Positions 11,440-21,372 of a DNA stretch of 64,000 bases are shown piece after piece. This stretch comes from Rhodanobacteraceae bacterium (GTDB lineage: Bacteria; Pseudomonadota; Gammaproteobacteria; Xanthomonadales; Rhodanobacteraceae), in contig JAACZU010000010.1 in assembly GCA_009996615.1 (NCBI GenBank), positions 62,001-126,000 of the forward strand, in the 5' to 3' direction. How positions within the stretch are numbered: position 1 is the stretch's first letter; the number at the start of each line of letters is the position of its first letter. The notes under the pieces were generated by a model. The model was given only the letters and a program-made list of their open reading frames with translations. It was not told the origin of the DNA and searched no databases. Both the position numbers and the translations under genes were made by a program.

Positions 11440-12213
11440 ATGCCTCGCCTTTTACTGCTGCTGATGACCCTTGCCTGCACCATGCCGCTGCGCGCGGCCG
11501 AGTTGCAGGACGCCGAGCTGGCCCGGTTCTGGACCCCCGACGCGCTGCACGTGCCGTATCGCGCGATCGAGACGCCGGGCCGACGTGATGGCGAGTTGCT
11601 GCCGCTGGTCATGTTCCTGCACGGTGACTGGCAGGACGGCACCGACAACGAATCGCAGCTGGCCGGGCGCGGCAACGGTTCGTACGAGCTGGTCGACGCG
11701 GCGCGCCGGGGCGGCATCCCGCTGGTCTACGTCGTGCCGCAGACGACCGGCGCGTACTGGCCGCCGGATCGCGTCCTCGCGGTCGTGCGCGACGCGCTGG
11801 CGCGCTGGCCGATCGATCCGCGCCGCATCTATCTGACCGGCATCTCCGACGGCGCCACCGGCGTGTGGGATGCGCTGAAGGCGTATCCGCGCTGCTTCGC
11901 CGCCGCCGTGCCGATGTCCGGCATGACCGAACTGGCCGGGCTGGGGCCGATCCGCGACGTGCCGCAGTGGGTCTTCCACGGCGACAAGGACGACGACACC
12001 GACGTCGAGACCGGCTACGGCGGCGCGATGGTCGGCTCGCGCGCGGTCGTGCGCGCGCTGCGCGCGATGGGCGGCACGCCGCTCTACACCGAGTACGCGA
12101 ACGAAAAGCACGTGATCTGGGCGCGCGCCTACGCCGAGCCCGCGCTGCTGCCGTGGTTGCTTGGCCAGCGCCTGCGCGGCGCGCCGTGCGATTTCGCGGG
12201 TCTCGCGCGCTAG
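11440..12213 (+). CDS. Exported alpha/beta-hydrolase (esterase / depolymerase-like)
   Basis: The product is 257 aa if started at the ATG that gives a signal peptide (MPRLLLLLMTLACTMPLRA). The frame runs further upstream, but that part overlaps a repeat fragment. An oxyanion-type motif is seen in LVMFLHGDWQDG, the nucleophile elbow is TGISDGATG with Ser136, and a late WVFHGDKDDD segment carries the likely Asp. His is expected in EKHVIW near residue 227. The pattern fits the carboxylesterase / PHB-depolymerase-like (Esterase_phd, LpqC) group of secreted hydrolases. The substrate is unknown. There is no operon partner; the acyl-CoA dehydrogenase gene begins 247 bp downstream after a repeat block. 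Confidence 0.75.
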   Translation: MPRLLLLLMTLACTMPLRAAELQDAELARFWTPDALHVPYRAIETPGRRDGELLPLVMFLHGDWQDGTDNESQLAGRGNGSYELVDAARRGGIPLVYVVPQTTGAYWPPDRVLAVVRDALARWPIDPRRIYLTGISDGATGVWDALKAYPRCFAAAVPMSGMTELAGLGPIRDVPQWVFHGDKDDDTDVETGYGGAMVGSRAVVRALRAMGGTPLYTEYANEKHVIWARAYAEPALLPWLLGQRLRGAPCDFAGLAR

Positions 12214-12256
12214 AATCGCGTTCCTTTTCATCCGGCGTCGACTTTCGATCGCTTGC

Positions 12257-12394
12257 CCTTCTCCCGCCGGGAGAAGGTGCCCCGAAGGCGGATGAGGGTA
12301 CGGGTGCAGGAACGCGGGCGTCGGAATCAGCGCCCATCCATGTGCTTCGACCGAACCCTCTCGCCAACCTCTCTCCCGACGGGAGAGGGGTTTC
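12257..12394. repeat. Family C palindromic repeat, intergenic copy
   Basis: The copy opens with cttctcccgccgggagaagg and closes about 110 bp later with cctctctcccgacgggagagggg. It is the same element as the one inside metH (6992-7126), here in its normal intergenic setting between the hydrolase and acyl-CoA dehydrogenase genes. Confidence 0.8.
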
Positions 12395-12460
12395 GTGGCG
12401 CTCGCGGGCGAAGTCCGTCGTTCCTCCCATCATCTTCCATTGCACCGCACAGGAGCACGT

Positions 12461-13621
<1,161 letters not shown>

Positions 13622-13831
13622 AGTCCCGGGGGCCGCGTGAGGCGGGCCGCCCTGCCGCGGCAGGGTATCGGCGAGAACAATCATTGGCGGGAGCGCGCTT
13701 TGCGTTCCCGTCCGGGCCAGGGCATCGCGGCTTCCGCCGCTCACCACGGAATGTGGCGCCGCGCGTGGGAGCGACGGCAGCCGCGATGCTCGTGTCCCGT
13801 ATCGTCGTGGCCCGCCGCCCGGCGCGGGCCA

Positions 13832-15541
13832 TCAGGCCGCCGTGCCGCGGACCTGGTTGCGGCCTGCGTGCTTGGCCGCGTAAAGCGCGCGGTCGGCCCG
13901 CTGCAGCAGCTCGGCGCAACTGGTGCCGTCCTGCGGGTAGGTCGCGATGCCGATCGAGACCGTGATGGGTCCCAGCGTCTGCCGCTTGTGCTGGACGGCC
14001 ATGCCGCGCACAGCGGCACCGATTTCCTCCGCACGCTGCGCCGCATCGGCGGCGCCGGTTTCATGCAGGATCACCGTGAACTCCTCGCCACCGTAGCGGC
14101 AGGCGATGTCTTCGGTGCGCAGCGTGCGCGTGAGCACCGCTCCGAACTGCGCCAGCAGCGCGTCGCCGGCATCGTGCCCGTGATTGTCGTTGAAGCGCTT
14201 GAAATGGTCGATGTCGAGCATCAGCACGCTGGTCGGCAATGAACGCCGCGCGGCGCGCAGCAACTCGCGCTCCAGCGAGGCCTCCAGGTAACGGCGGTTG
14301 AACAGGCCAGTCAGCGGGTCGCGCAGCGACTGCGTGCGCAGCGTGTCCTGCAGCTTCAGGCTCGCCAGCGCCAGCGAAATCTGCTCCGCGGCACTGACCG
14401 CGATGTCGTGGGTGGCGTCGGGAATCGCGCCTTCCGCCCACAGTGTCAGCGTGCCGAGCATCTCGCCCTGCGCCATCAACGGCACGCACAGGTGGTGGCC
14501 CTCCGCGCCGTGCAGGTGATTGCACTGGAACGCGGCCAACGCGCCCGCGAGCGGGTGCGGCTGGCCGCGTCGCAGCGCCCAGCAGTCGTCCGGGGCGAAC
14601 AGCGCCTCCCCGACCGGTGCCGGCGCGCCCCAGCAGGCGAACGATTCGACCAGCGTCTGCGAGGCGTTGATCAGGTTGATCGAGCCGGCGCAGTCCGGCA
14701 TCAGGCTGGCGAGTGCCAGACGGATGCCGGACACGGCCTCGTCCAGGCTGCGGCACCCCTGCAGCATCGCGCCGAGGTCCGAGAACTGGCGCAAGGTGTG
14801 CCCCAGGCGGCGCGACTCCTCCAGCGACTGCGCGAGCTCAATGATGGAAGTGCGCAAGCGCCTCTCGCTGACGAGGCGGCGCTTCTGCTCGCACAGCAGC
14901 AATACCAGTGCGAGCATGAGCACGAGCATGCCGAATCCAATCGTGGCGAGCGTCAGGGTGCGGGTCAGCGCGGCCGTATGGACGGTCTTCTGCTGGCGCT
15001 CGGCGAGCGCGGCGTCCTCGGCCGTGAGTATGCGCTGCGCGATCGCGTCGATGCGGCGATCCTCCTCGCGCGAAGCCGCGAACGCCGGATTGCCACGCAC
15101 CTTTTCCAGGCCGCCCTGGTGGAATGCGGCGAGGATCTGCGCCATCGTGCGCTGGCGCTGGTCGATCGCCTCGATCAGCTCGGCGGTGGCAGCGCGTTGG
15201 GCTGGATCGCCGGCGACCAGCGCGGCCAGTTGCTGGGTCTGCAACATCAGTTTCGGCAGGGCCGCCTGGTACTCCTCCAGGCGCTGCTGGTTGCCCGCGA
15301 TGACGTGCGCGCGCTGGTTCGCCTCGGCATCGCGCAGATGCGCGACGGCGGTCGCGATCGCCTGCTTGATCTCCAGCGTATGGATGACCCAGTGGTTCTC
15401 CTCGATGAAGGCATCCACCGCTCGGTTCACCTGCACGCCGATCAGCGTCAACGCGGCACCGAGGACCAGGAACAGCGCGACCATGCGGGCCCACAGGCGG
15501 CGGGGTTGGGCGATGGTGCCCGAGGCGGGGGACAGAGGCAT
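13832..15541 (-). CDS. Membrane CHASE3-GAF-GGDEF diguanylate cyclase
   Basis: The product is 569 aa. A transmembrane helix at about 18-38 is followed by a helical periplasmic CHASE3-like sensor (about 40-190) and a second helix (about 195-218). A cytoplasmic GAF-like domain (about 255-395) and a GGDEF domain follow. The active-site motif is GGEEF at 484-488, and an RxxD inhibitory site (RTED, 475-478) sits five residues before it. Together these predict an active c-di-GMP synthase with product inhibition. The output is likely motility/biofilm control in response to an envelope signal. The gene is monocistronic, with an AT-rich region (15570-15595) upstream as likely promoter. No phosphodiesterase is adjacent. 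Confidence 0.93.
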   Translation of the reverse strand: MPLSPASGTIAQPRRLWARMVALFLVLGAALTLIGVQVNRAVDAFIEENHWVIHTLEIKQAIATAVAHLRDAEANQRAHVIAGNQQRLEEYQAALPKLMLQTQQLAALVAGDPAQRAATAELIEAIDQRQRTMAQILAAFHQGGLEKVRGNPAFAASREEDRRIDAIAQRILTAEDAALAERQQKTVHTAALTRTLTLATIGFGMLVLMLALVLLLCEQKRRLVSERRLRTSIIELAQSLEESRRLGHTLRQFSDLGAMLQGCRSLDEAVSGIRLALASLMPDCAGSINLINASQTLVESFACWGAPAPVGEALFAPDDCWALRRGQPHPLAGALAAFQCNHLHGAEGHHLCVPLMAQGEMLGTLTLWAEGAIPDATHDIAVSAAEQISLALASLKLQDTLRTQSLRDPLTGLFNRRYLEASLERELLRAARRSLPTSVLMLDIDHFKRFNDNHGHDAGDALLAQFGAVLTRTLRTEDIACRYGGEEFTVILHETGAADAAQRAEEIGAAVRGMAVQHKRQTLGPITVSIGIATYPQDGTSCAELLQRADRALYAAKHAGRNQVRGTAA

Positions 15542-15721
15542 CGGTACTTCGGCTGGCTTGCGAATGGATGCATTAAAAGCAAAATGCGTGCCATCCTATT
15601 CGATCCTGGTGCCGCGACGGCGCCTGGATGGGGCAGGCGCGACGGGCAGCCGGTGTCGCAGGTCGCGGCACCGGCTGCGAAGGGCCACCGAAGGGCGGCC
15701 GTTTCCCGGACAGGTGTTGCG

Positions 15722-18700
15722 TCAGCGCTTGCGCGCGACCACCGGACGACCGGACCGGGCCGGCGCCTGGCCAGCCGCCGCCTGGCAGTCCAGCGTCATG
15801 TCGTCGATCATCGCCCCGCCGATCGCGCCGCCGGGAGCATCCGCGGTCCAGCTGAACGCGATCAGGTGCGGCTGGCCGTCGAGATACTTCGCCGGCATCT
15901 GGATGCCGGCCTGCGCCCAGTCCGAACCGCCGCTCTGCGGCGCGATCGTCGCCAACGGCGCGCCATCGATGCTGAGCTTGAGGAAGGCCGTGCCGTCGCC
16001 GCCGATCTGGTTGACCATCCAGTAGTTGAGCCAGCGCGGCTGCCCGGCTGGAATGACCACGGATTGGCTCAAAGTGGCGGTATTGGGCTGGTCCCAGCCG
16101 CCAAACCAGACGAACCATTGGCCGCTGCGTGCGACGAACTGGCCGCCGTCGTCGCAGGCTTCGTCGCAGAACGAGGTGCCGCCGAGGCTGTCGGTGCTGG
16201 CCCAGAACGGGTTGTCGTAGTCGACCGTCGCCTCGAAGCCCGGGTCCTGGAACAGCTGCAGCGGCGCGCAGGTCTGGCCGCCGCTCGTCTCGAAACCATC
16301 GGCGAAGATGCGGTCGGTGATGTCGTTCGTGCAGGTGACCGCGACGTTGGTGACGTTCGCGCCGGCGACCGTGCCGCTGCCGTTGGCGACCGTGCAGGTC
16401 TGCGCCGGATTCGCCGGCTGCGCGGTCACCGTGACCGCATAGGCCGCCCCACCAGGCAGGCCACCGGTGAACACGAACAGGCCGTTCGCGCTCATCGGCA
16501 GCGTCGCGCCGCCGTTGAGCTGCAGCACCAGGCCGCTGCCGGCCAGCCCGCTGACGCGACCGCCGACCGTGTAGGTCTGCGGCGGCAGGTCGGCGCAGGT
16601 CACGGTGACATTGGTGATGTTCGCGCTGCCGATCGTGCCGCCGCCGTTGGCGATGGTGCAGGCCTGGCCGGTCGGCTGCGCGCCGATGGTCACCGTGTAG
16701 GCGCTGCCGCTGGCCAGTCCGCCGGCGAACGTGAATGGGCCGTTCGCGTTCACCGCGAGGTCGTTGCCGCCGTTGAGCTTGAGCGTCAGGCCGCTGCCGC
16801 TGAGGCCGGCGACGGTGCCGCCGACGGTGTAGGTCGTGGCGGTCGTGCAGGTCACGGCGACGTTGTCCACGTTGGCCGTGCCGATCGTGCCGCTGCCGTT
16901 GGCGACCGTGCAGGTCTGGCCGGCGGGCTGCGTGCCGACGGTCACGGTGTACGGCGTTCCGCTGACCAGGCCGCCGGCGAACGTGAACGGGCCGTTCGTG
17001 CCGACCGTGAGGTCGCTGCCGCCGTTGAGACGGAGCACCAGGCCGCTGCCGGCGAGGCCGGCAACGGTGCCGCCGACGGTGTACAGCTCGCCCGCGGCCG
17101 CGATCGTGAAGTCGCCCGGCGAGACGTTGAAGAACACGTTGGTCGCGCAGCTCACGCTGACGCGCGCCTGGCTGGTCGTGATCGCCGGCACCGTGACGCT
17201 GGCGCTGCCACTGTTCGCCACGCCACTCGCGAGCGTGTGCGGGAAGGTCTGGCCGCCGTCGGCGGACAGCGTGATGTCGACCGCGCCACAGCTGACCGGC
17301 GCGACGTTCGTGTTGGCGACGTCCCAGGTGACGGTCTGCAGCGAGCCCTGGCCCCAGCTGGCCGCGCCGGCCGGCGCGGTCACCTTGAACGGGCCGGCGC
17401 TGTTGGCCACGCTCAGCGCGATGTCCGCGCTCTGGCTGGTGCCGGCGCCCGCGCGGTTGTCGCGCACGGTCAGGCGGAACTTCAGCGCGCGCGTGGTCGT
17501 CGGCAGCGTCTCGCCCTTGAGCGGCGCGCCGCCGAGCACGGTCGACAGCGCCGGGAACACGCGCGTGCCGGTCGGCACCGGCGCGAACGCGCGGAAGATC
17601 GGGCTGGAGCCGTTGTCGCCGGCGGTCAGCGGCGCCTGCGGGCCGAGGTCCCATTCCTCCCACGAGTAGCTGAGCACGTCGCCCGCATCGGCATCGCTCG
17701 CCGTTCCGCCGAGCACGAACGGCGTGCGTGCCGGGATCGTCAGGCCGGTCGGCAGGTTCGCGGTATCGATCACCGGCGCCTGGTTGTCGTTGGGCGTGCT
17801 GGCCGAGCAGTTGCCGCCGGCATTGGTGTAGTTGGTGATCTCCTGCAGGCTGATCGCGTGGAAGAACGGATCGGAATGCGCCTGCAGGTCGTCCGCGCCG
17901 CAGATGCCGGCGTAGCCCATGACGGTCGAGCCGCTGCCCGGCTCGTAGGCGGTCGAGCCGTTGCGATTGCCGCCCGAGCAGTTGCTAATCGAGCCGTTGA
18001 ACGGATGGTTGCCGCCGAACTGGTGGCCCATCTCGTGGGCGACGTAGTCGATGTAGAACGGCTCGCCGGTCGGGTTCGGCAGGCCGGTGGTGCCGCGCGC
18101 CTTGACCGAGCCGCAGACCACGCCGAGGCCGGCGACGCCGCCGCTGCCGGTCGTGAACACGTGGCCGATGTCGTAGTTGGCCGAGCCGATCGCGGCGTTG
18201 ATGACCGTCGTGCTGTTGTTGATCACGCCGGTGCCGTTGCCGGCGAACGGATCGCTGGCCGCATCCGGGTACATGATCAGGTCGTTGTTCGGCACCAGCG
18301 TCAGCTGGATCGCCATCTCCGATTCATACACCTGGGTCACGCGGTTGAGCGCGGCCACGGTCGCGGCCAGGCCGCCCGCCGCGGTGCCGCCGCCGACCGC
18401 CGCGATGTACTTGTTGTTCGCCGCCACCGCGGCGCGGTAGACGCGCTTCTTCACGCCGGTCTGCGTCATCGGCGCCGGCGGCACGAGCGCCAGGCCGGCC
18501 GCATCGATGTTGCTGCCATGCACCTCGCACTGCGGCGTGGCGCCGGGCACGGCCAGCTCCGCGCGCCGGAAGCTCAGGTAGCGGTCGCCTTGGCCGAGCA
18601 CCTCCGGGCGCACCAGCCACACGCCGGCCGGGTCGAACACCATCGCCTGGAAGCCGAGCGGCGACACGTCCAGGCGCAGCGCACGGCCGCGCGCGTCGCT

Positions 18701-19039
18701 GCCCTTGAGGCTGATGATGTCCGGATACTTGCGCTGCAGCTCGGGCGGCAGCGTGCCCGAGTCGGTCACGAGGAACTCGGCGAGGCCGCCCTCGGGCTGC
18801 GGCAGCGAGACGCTGGTGGCGATGCCGCGCGCGTGCGCGTTCCCGAGGTAGGCGGCCATCGCCGCGCCGTCCAGCGTCAGTGCGCGGTACGCGCCCGGTT
18901 GCGGCGCCGTGGCTGCCAGCGGACGTGCGGTCTCGTCGTGCCAGTACGCGTCGGTCGGCGCCGCCCATGCCGTCGCGGCGCCGGTCAGGCCCAGCAGCCA
19001 GGCGCCCTGCAGCAGCCTGCGGATCAATCGTTCGTTCAC
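15722..19039 (-). CDS. Secreted zinc metalloprotease (reprolysin-like) with tandem repeat domains
   Basis: The product is 1105 aa from a GTG with GGGGAG upstream. A signal peptide (ending TAWAA, about residue 27) and a prodomain precede a metzincin catalytic domain. Its zinc motif is HEMGHQFGGNH at 335-345 (ligands His335, His339, His345; Glu336 catalytic). A GSTVMGYAGIC segment provides the Met-turn. Residues about 653-905 hold three tandem repeats of 84-86 aa beginning YTVGGTVAGL. A DRIFADGFE motif at 909-917 follows, then a jelly-roll-like C-terminal domain (FQDPGFEATVDYDNPFW...). It probably acts outside the cell on proteins. Similar reprolysin-like enzymes are common in Lysobacterales. 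The start at 19039 is chosen over longer in-frame options because it gives the signal peptide. Confidence 0.9.
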   Translation of the reverse strand: MNERLIRRLLQGAWLLGLTGAATAWAAPTDAYWHDETARPLAATAPQPGAYRALTLDGAAMAAYLGNAHARGIATSVSLPQPEGGLAEFLVTDSGTLPPELQRKYPDIISLKGSDARGRALRLDVSPLGFQAMVFDPAGVWLVRPEVLGQGDRYLSFRRAELAVPGATPQCEVHGSNIDAAGLALVPPAPMTQTGVKKRVYRAAVAANNKYIAAVGGGTAAGGLAATVAALNRVTQVYESEMAIQLTLVPNNDLIMYPDAASDPFAGNGTGVINNSTTVINAAIGSANYDIGHVFTTGSGGVAGLGVVCGSVKARGTTGLPNPTGEPFYIDYVAHEMGHQFGGNHPFNGSISNCSGGNRNGSTAYEPGSGSTVMGYAGICGADDLQAHSDPFFHAISLQEITNYTNAGGNCSASTPNDNQAPVIDTANLPTGLTIPARTPFVLGGTASDADAGDVLSYSWEEWDLGPQAPLTAGDNGSSPIFRAFAPVPTGTRVFPALSTVLGGAPLKGETLPTTTRALKFRLTVRDNRAGAGTSQSADIALSVANSAGPFKVTAPAGAASWGQGSLQTVTWDVANTNVAPVSCGAVDITLSADGGQTFPHTLASGVANSGSASVTVPAITTSQARVSVSCATNVFFNVSPGDFTIAAAGELYTVGGTVAGLAGSGLVLRLNGGSDLTVGTNGPFTFAGGLVSGTPYTVTVGTQPAGQTCTVANGSGTIGTANVDNVAVTCTTATTYTVGGTVAGLSGSGLTLKLNGGNDLAVNANGPFTFAGGLASGSAYTVTIGAQPTGQACTIANGGGTIGSANITNVTVTCADLPPQTYTVGGRVSGLAGSGLVLQLNGGATLPMSANGLFVFTGGLPGGAAYAVTVTAQPANPAQTCTVANGSGTVAGANVTNVAVTCTNDITDRIFADGFETSGGQTCAPLQLFQDPGFEATVDYDNPFWASTDSLGGTSFCDEACDDGGQFVARSGQWFVWFGGWDQPNTATLSQSVVIPAGQPRWLNYWMVNQIGGDGTAFLKLSIDGAPLATIAPQSGGSDWAQAGIQMPAKYLDGQPHLIAFSWTADAPGGAIGGAMIDDMTLDCQAAAGQAPARSGRPVVARKR
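16331..17083 (-). repeat. Three tandem ~255-bp coding repeats in the metalloprotease gene
   Basis: Units start at 17083, 16831 and 16573 (84, 86 and about 82 codons). Each encodes YTVGG-V-GL-GSGL-L-LNGG ... CT-ANG-GT...NV-VTC. Units 1 and 2 are closest. The fold is probably an Ig-like or carboxypeptidase-regulatory-like beta sandwich. The conserved Cys pair near each unit's end could form a disulphide outside the cell. Confidence 0.85.
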
Positions 19040-19237
19040 GTCAGCTCCCCATGCAATGGCGGGAGCCGGCAGTGACGCCGTTTGCATGGCACCGTGCTGC
19101 ACATCCCCCGCGTGTCGGAAACCCGATGACGCGCCTGTCCCCAGGGCGGCCACGTCAACCGGTCCGCCGGACTGTACACAACGTGGACACGCGCCGCCTG
19201 CGTCTGCCGGCGGAGGCCGCGATCCTTTACGCCCGGA

Positions 19238-20026
19238 CTACTGCGCCGCCTGCAGCCGCAGCGGACGCGGTGGCTCGCCCAGCGCGGCGCGGTAGCGCGC
19301 GTACAGCGCCTGCACCTTGGCCACGTACTGCTGCGTCTCGGCATACGGCGGCACGCCGCCGTACTGCGCGACCGCGCCGGTGCCGGCGTTGTAGGCCGCG
19401 GCCACCAGCGCCAGGTCGCCGTCGTAGTACGCCAGCAGCGCCTTCAGGTGGCGCGCGCCGGCCAGGATCGACTCGCGCGGCGAGAACGGATCGGCGACGC
19501 CGTAGTCGCCGCTGACCTGCGGCATCAGCTGCATCACGCCCTGCGCGCCCTTCGGCGACACCGCGCCGGCGTCGTAGGCGCTCTCGGCATGCGCGATCGC
19601 GCGCAGCCAGGCTTCGTCGACGCCGGTGGCGCGCGCCGCATCGCGGAACTGGCGCGGGAATGCATCCAGCCGCGGACGGCCGATGTGGCCGAGGCCGACG
19701 TGCGCGGGCGAGGCCTCCGGCGTGCGGACCGCGAACGCGAACAAGGGCGTCGAGCCGGGCAGGTTGCGTGTGCCGTAGACGGTGCGGCCGTCCTGCTCGC
19801 GCCGGTACAACGTGCCGTGAACCTGGCCCAGCGCGCCCCACAGGTTCGGCAGGATCGGCGAGTCGTCGTCGAGCTCGTGCGCGACGCAGCGCGAGCCGGG
19901 TTCCGGCGCCGTCGCGAGGCTGACCGTGCCGTCGCGGACGCAGCGGTAGACCGTGCGCGCGCCCGCCACGCTCGGCAGCGAGCACGCCATGACGGCCACT
20001 AGCGGAACGAGCAAGCGGAATGCCAT
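19238..20026 (-). CDS. Lytic transglycosylase (SLT domain) with N-terminal DUF4124-like segment
   Basis: The product is 262 aa with a signal peptide (MAFRLLVPLVAVMACSLPSVAGA). It begins with RTVYRCVRDGTVSLATAPEPGSRC, which resembles DUF4124. The C-terminal half is a goose-lysozyme-like SLT domain. The catalytic Glu148 lies in AHAESAYDAGAVSPKGAQGVMQLMP, and the AAYNAGTGAV and TQQYVAKV motifs follow. It cleaves peptidoglycan in the periplasm to 1,6-anhydro products for wall remodelling or insertion of envelope machines. It is monocistronic, 198 bp from the protease gene start on the same strand; an intergenic repeat region follows at 20100-20333. Confidence 0.9.
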   Translation of the reverse strand: MAFRLLVPLVAVMACSLPSVAGARTVYRCVRDGTVSLATAPEPGSRCVAHELDDDSPILPNLWGALGQVHGTLYRREQDGRTVYGTRNLPGSTPLFAFAVRTPEASPAHVGLGHIGRPRLDAFPRQFRDAARATGVDEAWLRAIAHAESAYDAGAVSPKGAQGVMQLMPQVSGDYGVADPFSPRESILAGARHLKALLAYYDGDLALVAAAYNAGTGAVAQYGGVPPYAETQQYVAKVQALYARYRAALGEPPRPLRLQAAQ

Positions 20027-20099
20027 CCGCGCGATTGTAGGCGGGCTCGCTGAACGGTGGTTTGAGCGCTTGCGCGGCGTCGGTTACGTGCAATTCGGC

Positions 20100-20333
20100 G
20101 TAGGGTGGGGGACGCAGCGCCGAAGGCGCGAGTGCTATCGAGCATCCGTCCATGGAGCGGTATTCCGGTCGGCATCCATGCCTCCCCCTCAACGGTCGGA
20201 GGGTCGCTTCGACCGCTGCGCGGCTGCGTCCCACCCTACGATGAGGGTGTGGGGCGCTTGCGCGCGTAGGGTGGGACATAGCCGTGCGACACGCGAGCGG
20301 TTGGAATGCAAGCCCGCCACGGCGAGTCCCACC
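20100..20333. repeat. Family A repeats (gtagggtgggacgcag ... gagtcccacc)
   Basis: The 334-bp gap 20027-20360 has no gene and is largely made of this element. Copies of gtagggtggg(g)gacgcagc at 20100 and gtagggtgggacatagcc at 20266 flank an inverted ctgcgtcccaccctac at 20224-20239. The block ends in gagtcccacc. Related copies occur at 31065-31201 and 52757-52869, with fragments at 46590-46615 and 39655-39734. Confidence 0.75.
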
Positions 20334-20360
20334 GGGCACGCACGTGCCGCACCCGTCCCT

Positions 20361-21368
20361 TCAGAGCACGAGGCTGAGGAAGAACGTCACATCCTGCGCA
20401 TGCCGCGGAATCGCGTCCTCGACCAGGCCGGCGCGCAGCGTCCAGCCCTGGCGTGCGTGCCAGGCCGAGGACAGGCTCAGCGTGGCGGCCGATTGCAGGA
20501 GCGGGATGTCGCTGGCGTACAGCGCGCCGTGCCATTGCAGTTGCGCGGCGACGTCCCAGCGCGGGTGCGGGCGCCAGCCGAGCACGGCGTCGGCGAACGG
20601 CACGCGCTCATGCGCGCGCTGCGGCAGCAGGCGCGTGTTGCCACGTTGCATGAGGCCGACGCGCGCGCCCCACGGCCAGCGCGTGGTTTCATCGGTCGAT
20701 TGCGCGGCGAACCACAGGCTGAGGTCGGTGGCGCGGTCGTCGACGAGCGGGCTCGCGTGCGAGGTCGGCAGTTTCAGCGTGGCGCCGTACATCCATTCGT
20801 GGCCGCCGGCCGGCGTGTGCGCGGCGAGGTCGAGCAGCAGCGGCGTGGCCGCGCGCAGCGGACGGTCGAGCAGGACGCGGTCGCCGTGGCCGTCGTCGTA
20901 GGCGATCGTGTGGCCGTTGCCGCCGAGGTGGCCGCGGTCGCCGTTGTCGAAGCCGAACGCGCGGTGGAAGTCCTCGATGAAACCGTCGAGGAAGCCGCGG
21001 CCGAAGCGTGCGCCGCCGAGCGTCGCGCGCGCGAGCCAGCGTTCGCCGAACGCGCGCGTGAGCGCGAGGCGCGCCTCGTGGATCTCGCCGTCGTAGCGCA
21101 GGTGCTCGCGGCCGCGGTCGAAGGCCAGCTCGGTATTGCTGGCGGCGAGCACGAGGTCGACGCGCCAGCGCTCGGGCGCGGCCGATGGCGGCGCGAACGG
21201 CAGGCCGCTGGCGGCGACGAATGGATTGGCGTCGCGATACAGCAGCCACGGTGCGCCGCCGTCGTCCGCGGCGGCGCTGCCGGCGAGTACGGCGAGCAGG
21301 CCGAATGCGAAGCGCCCGGCACGGGCCGGGCGCTTCGACGGGGTGGTGCGCCGTGACGCGACGGCCAT
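20361..21368 (-). CDS. DUF3187 family exported protein, probable outer-membrane beta-barrel
   Basis: The product is 335 aa, with a signal peptide after a basic start (ending GSAAA-DDG). The early NPFVAASGLPFAPPSA segment, a series of alternating strands (LRYDGEIHEARLALTRAFGERW), the conserved GFIEDFHRAFGFDN motif and the final FFLSLVL are typical of the DUF3187 family of predicted outer-membrane proteins. It begins only 4 bp after the RND transporter stop and is therefore the third gene of that operon. It occupies the place where an outer-membrane factor would be expected, but it does not look like a TolC-type protein. Its function is unknown. Confidence 0.82.
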   Translation of the reverse strand: MAVASRRTTPSKRPARAGRFAFGLLAVLAGSAAADDGGAPWLLYRDANPFVAASGLPFAPPSAAPERWRVDLVLAASNTELAFDRGREHLRYDGEIHEARLALTRAFGERWLARATLGGARFGRGFLDGFIEDFHRAFGFDNGDRGHLGGNGHTIAYDDGHGDRVLLDRPLRAATPLLLDLAAHTPAGGHEWMYGATLKLPTSHASPLVDDRATDLSLWFAAQSTDETTRWPWGARVGLMQRGNTRLLPQRAHERVPFADAVLGWRPHPRWDVAAQLQWHGALYASDIPLLQSAATLSLSSAWHARQGWTLRAGLVEDAIPRHAQDVTFFLSLVL

Positions 21369-21372
21369 CGCG

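Noticed and set aside
16331-17083. CRISPR-like array
   Set aside because: The repeats are about 255 bp, in frame and protein-coding, with no spacers. No short regularly spaced repeats of CRISPR type were seen anywhere in the window.
14408-19075. Very long plus-strand open frame opposite the diguanylate cyclase and protease genes
   Set aside because: It crosses two real genes on the other strand and an intergenic gap, and its composition is that of a shadow frame; no domain is recognisable.
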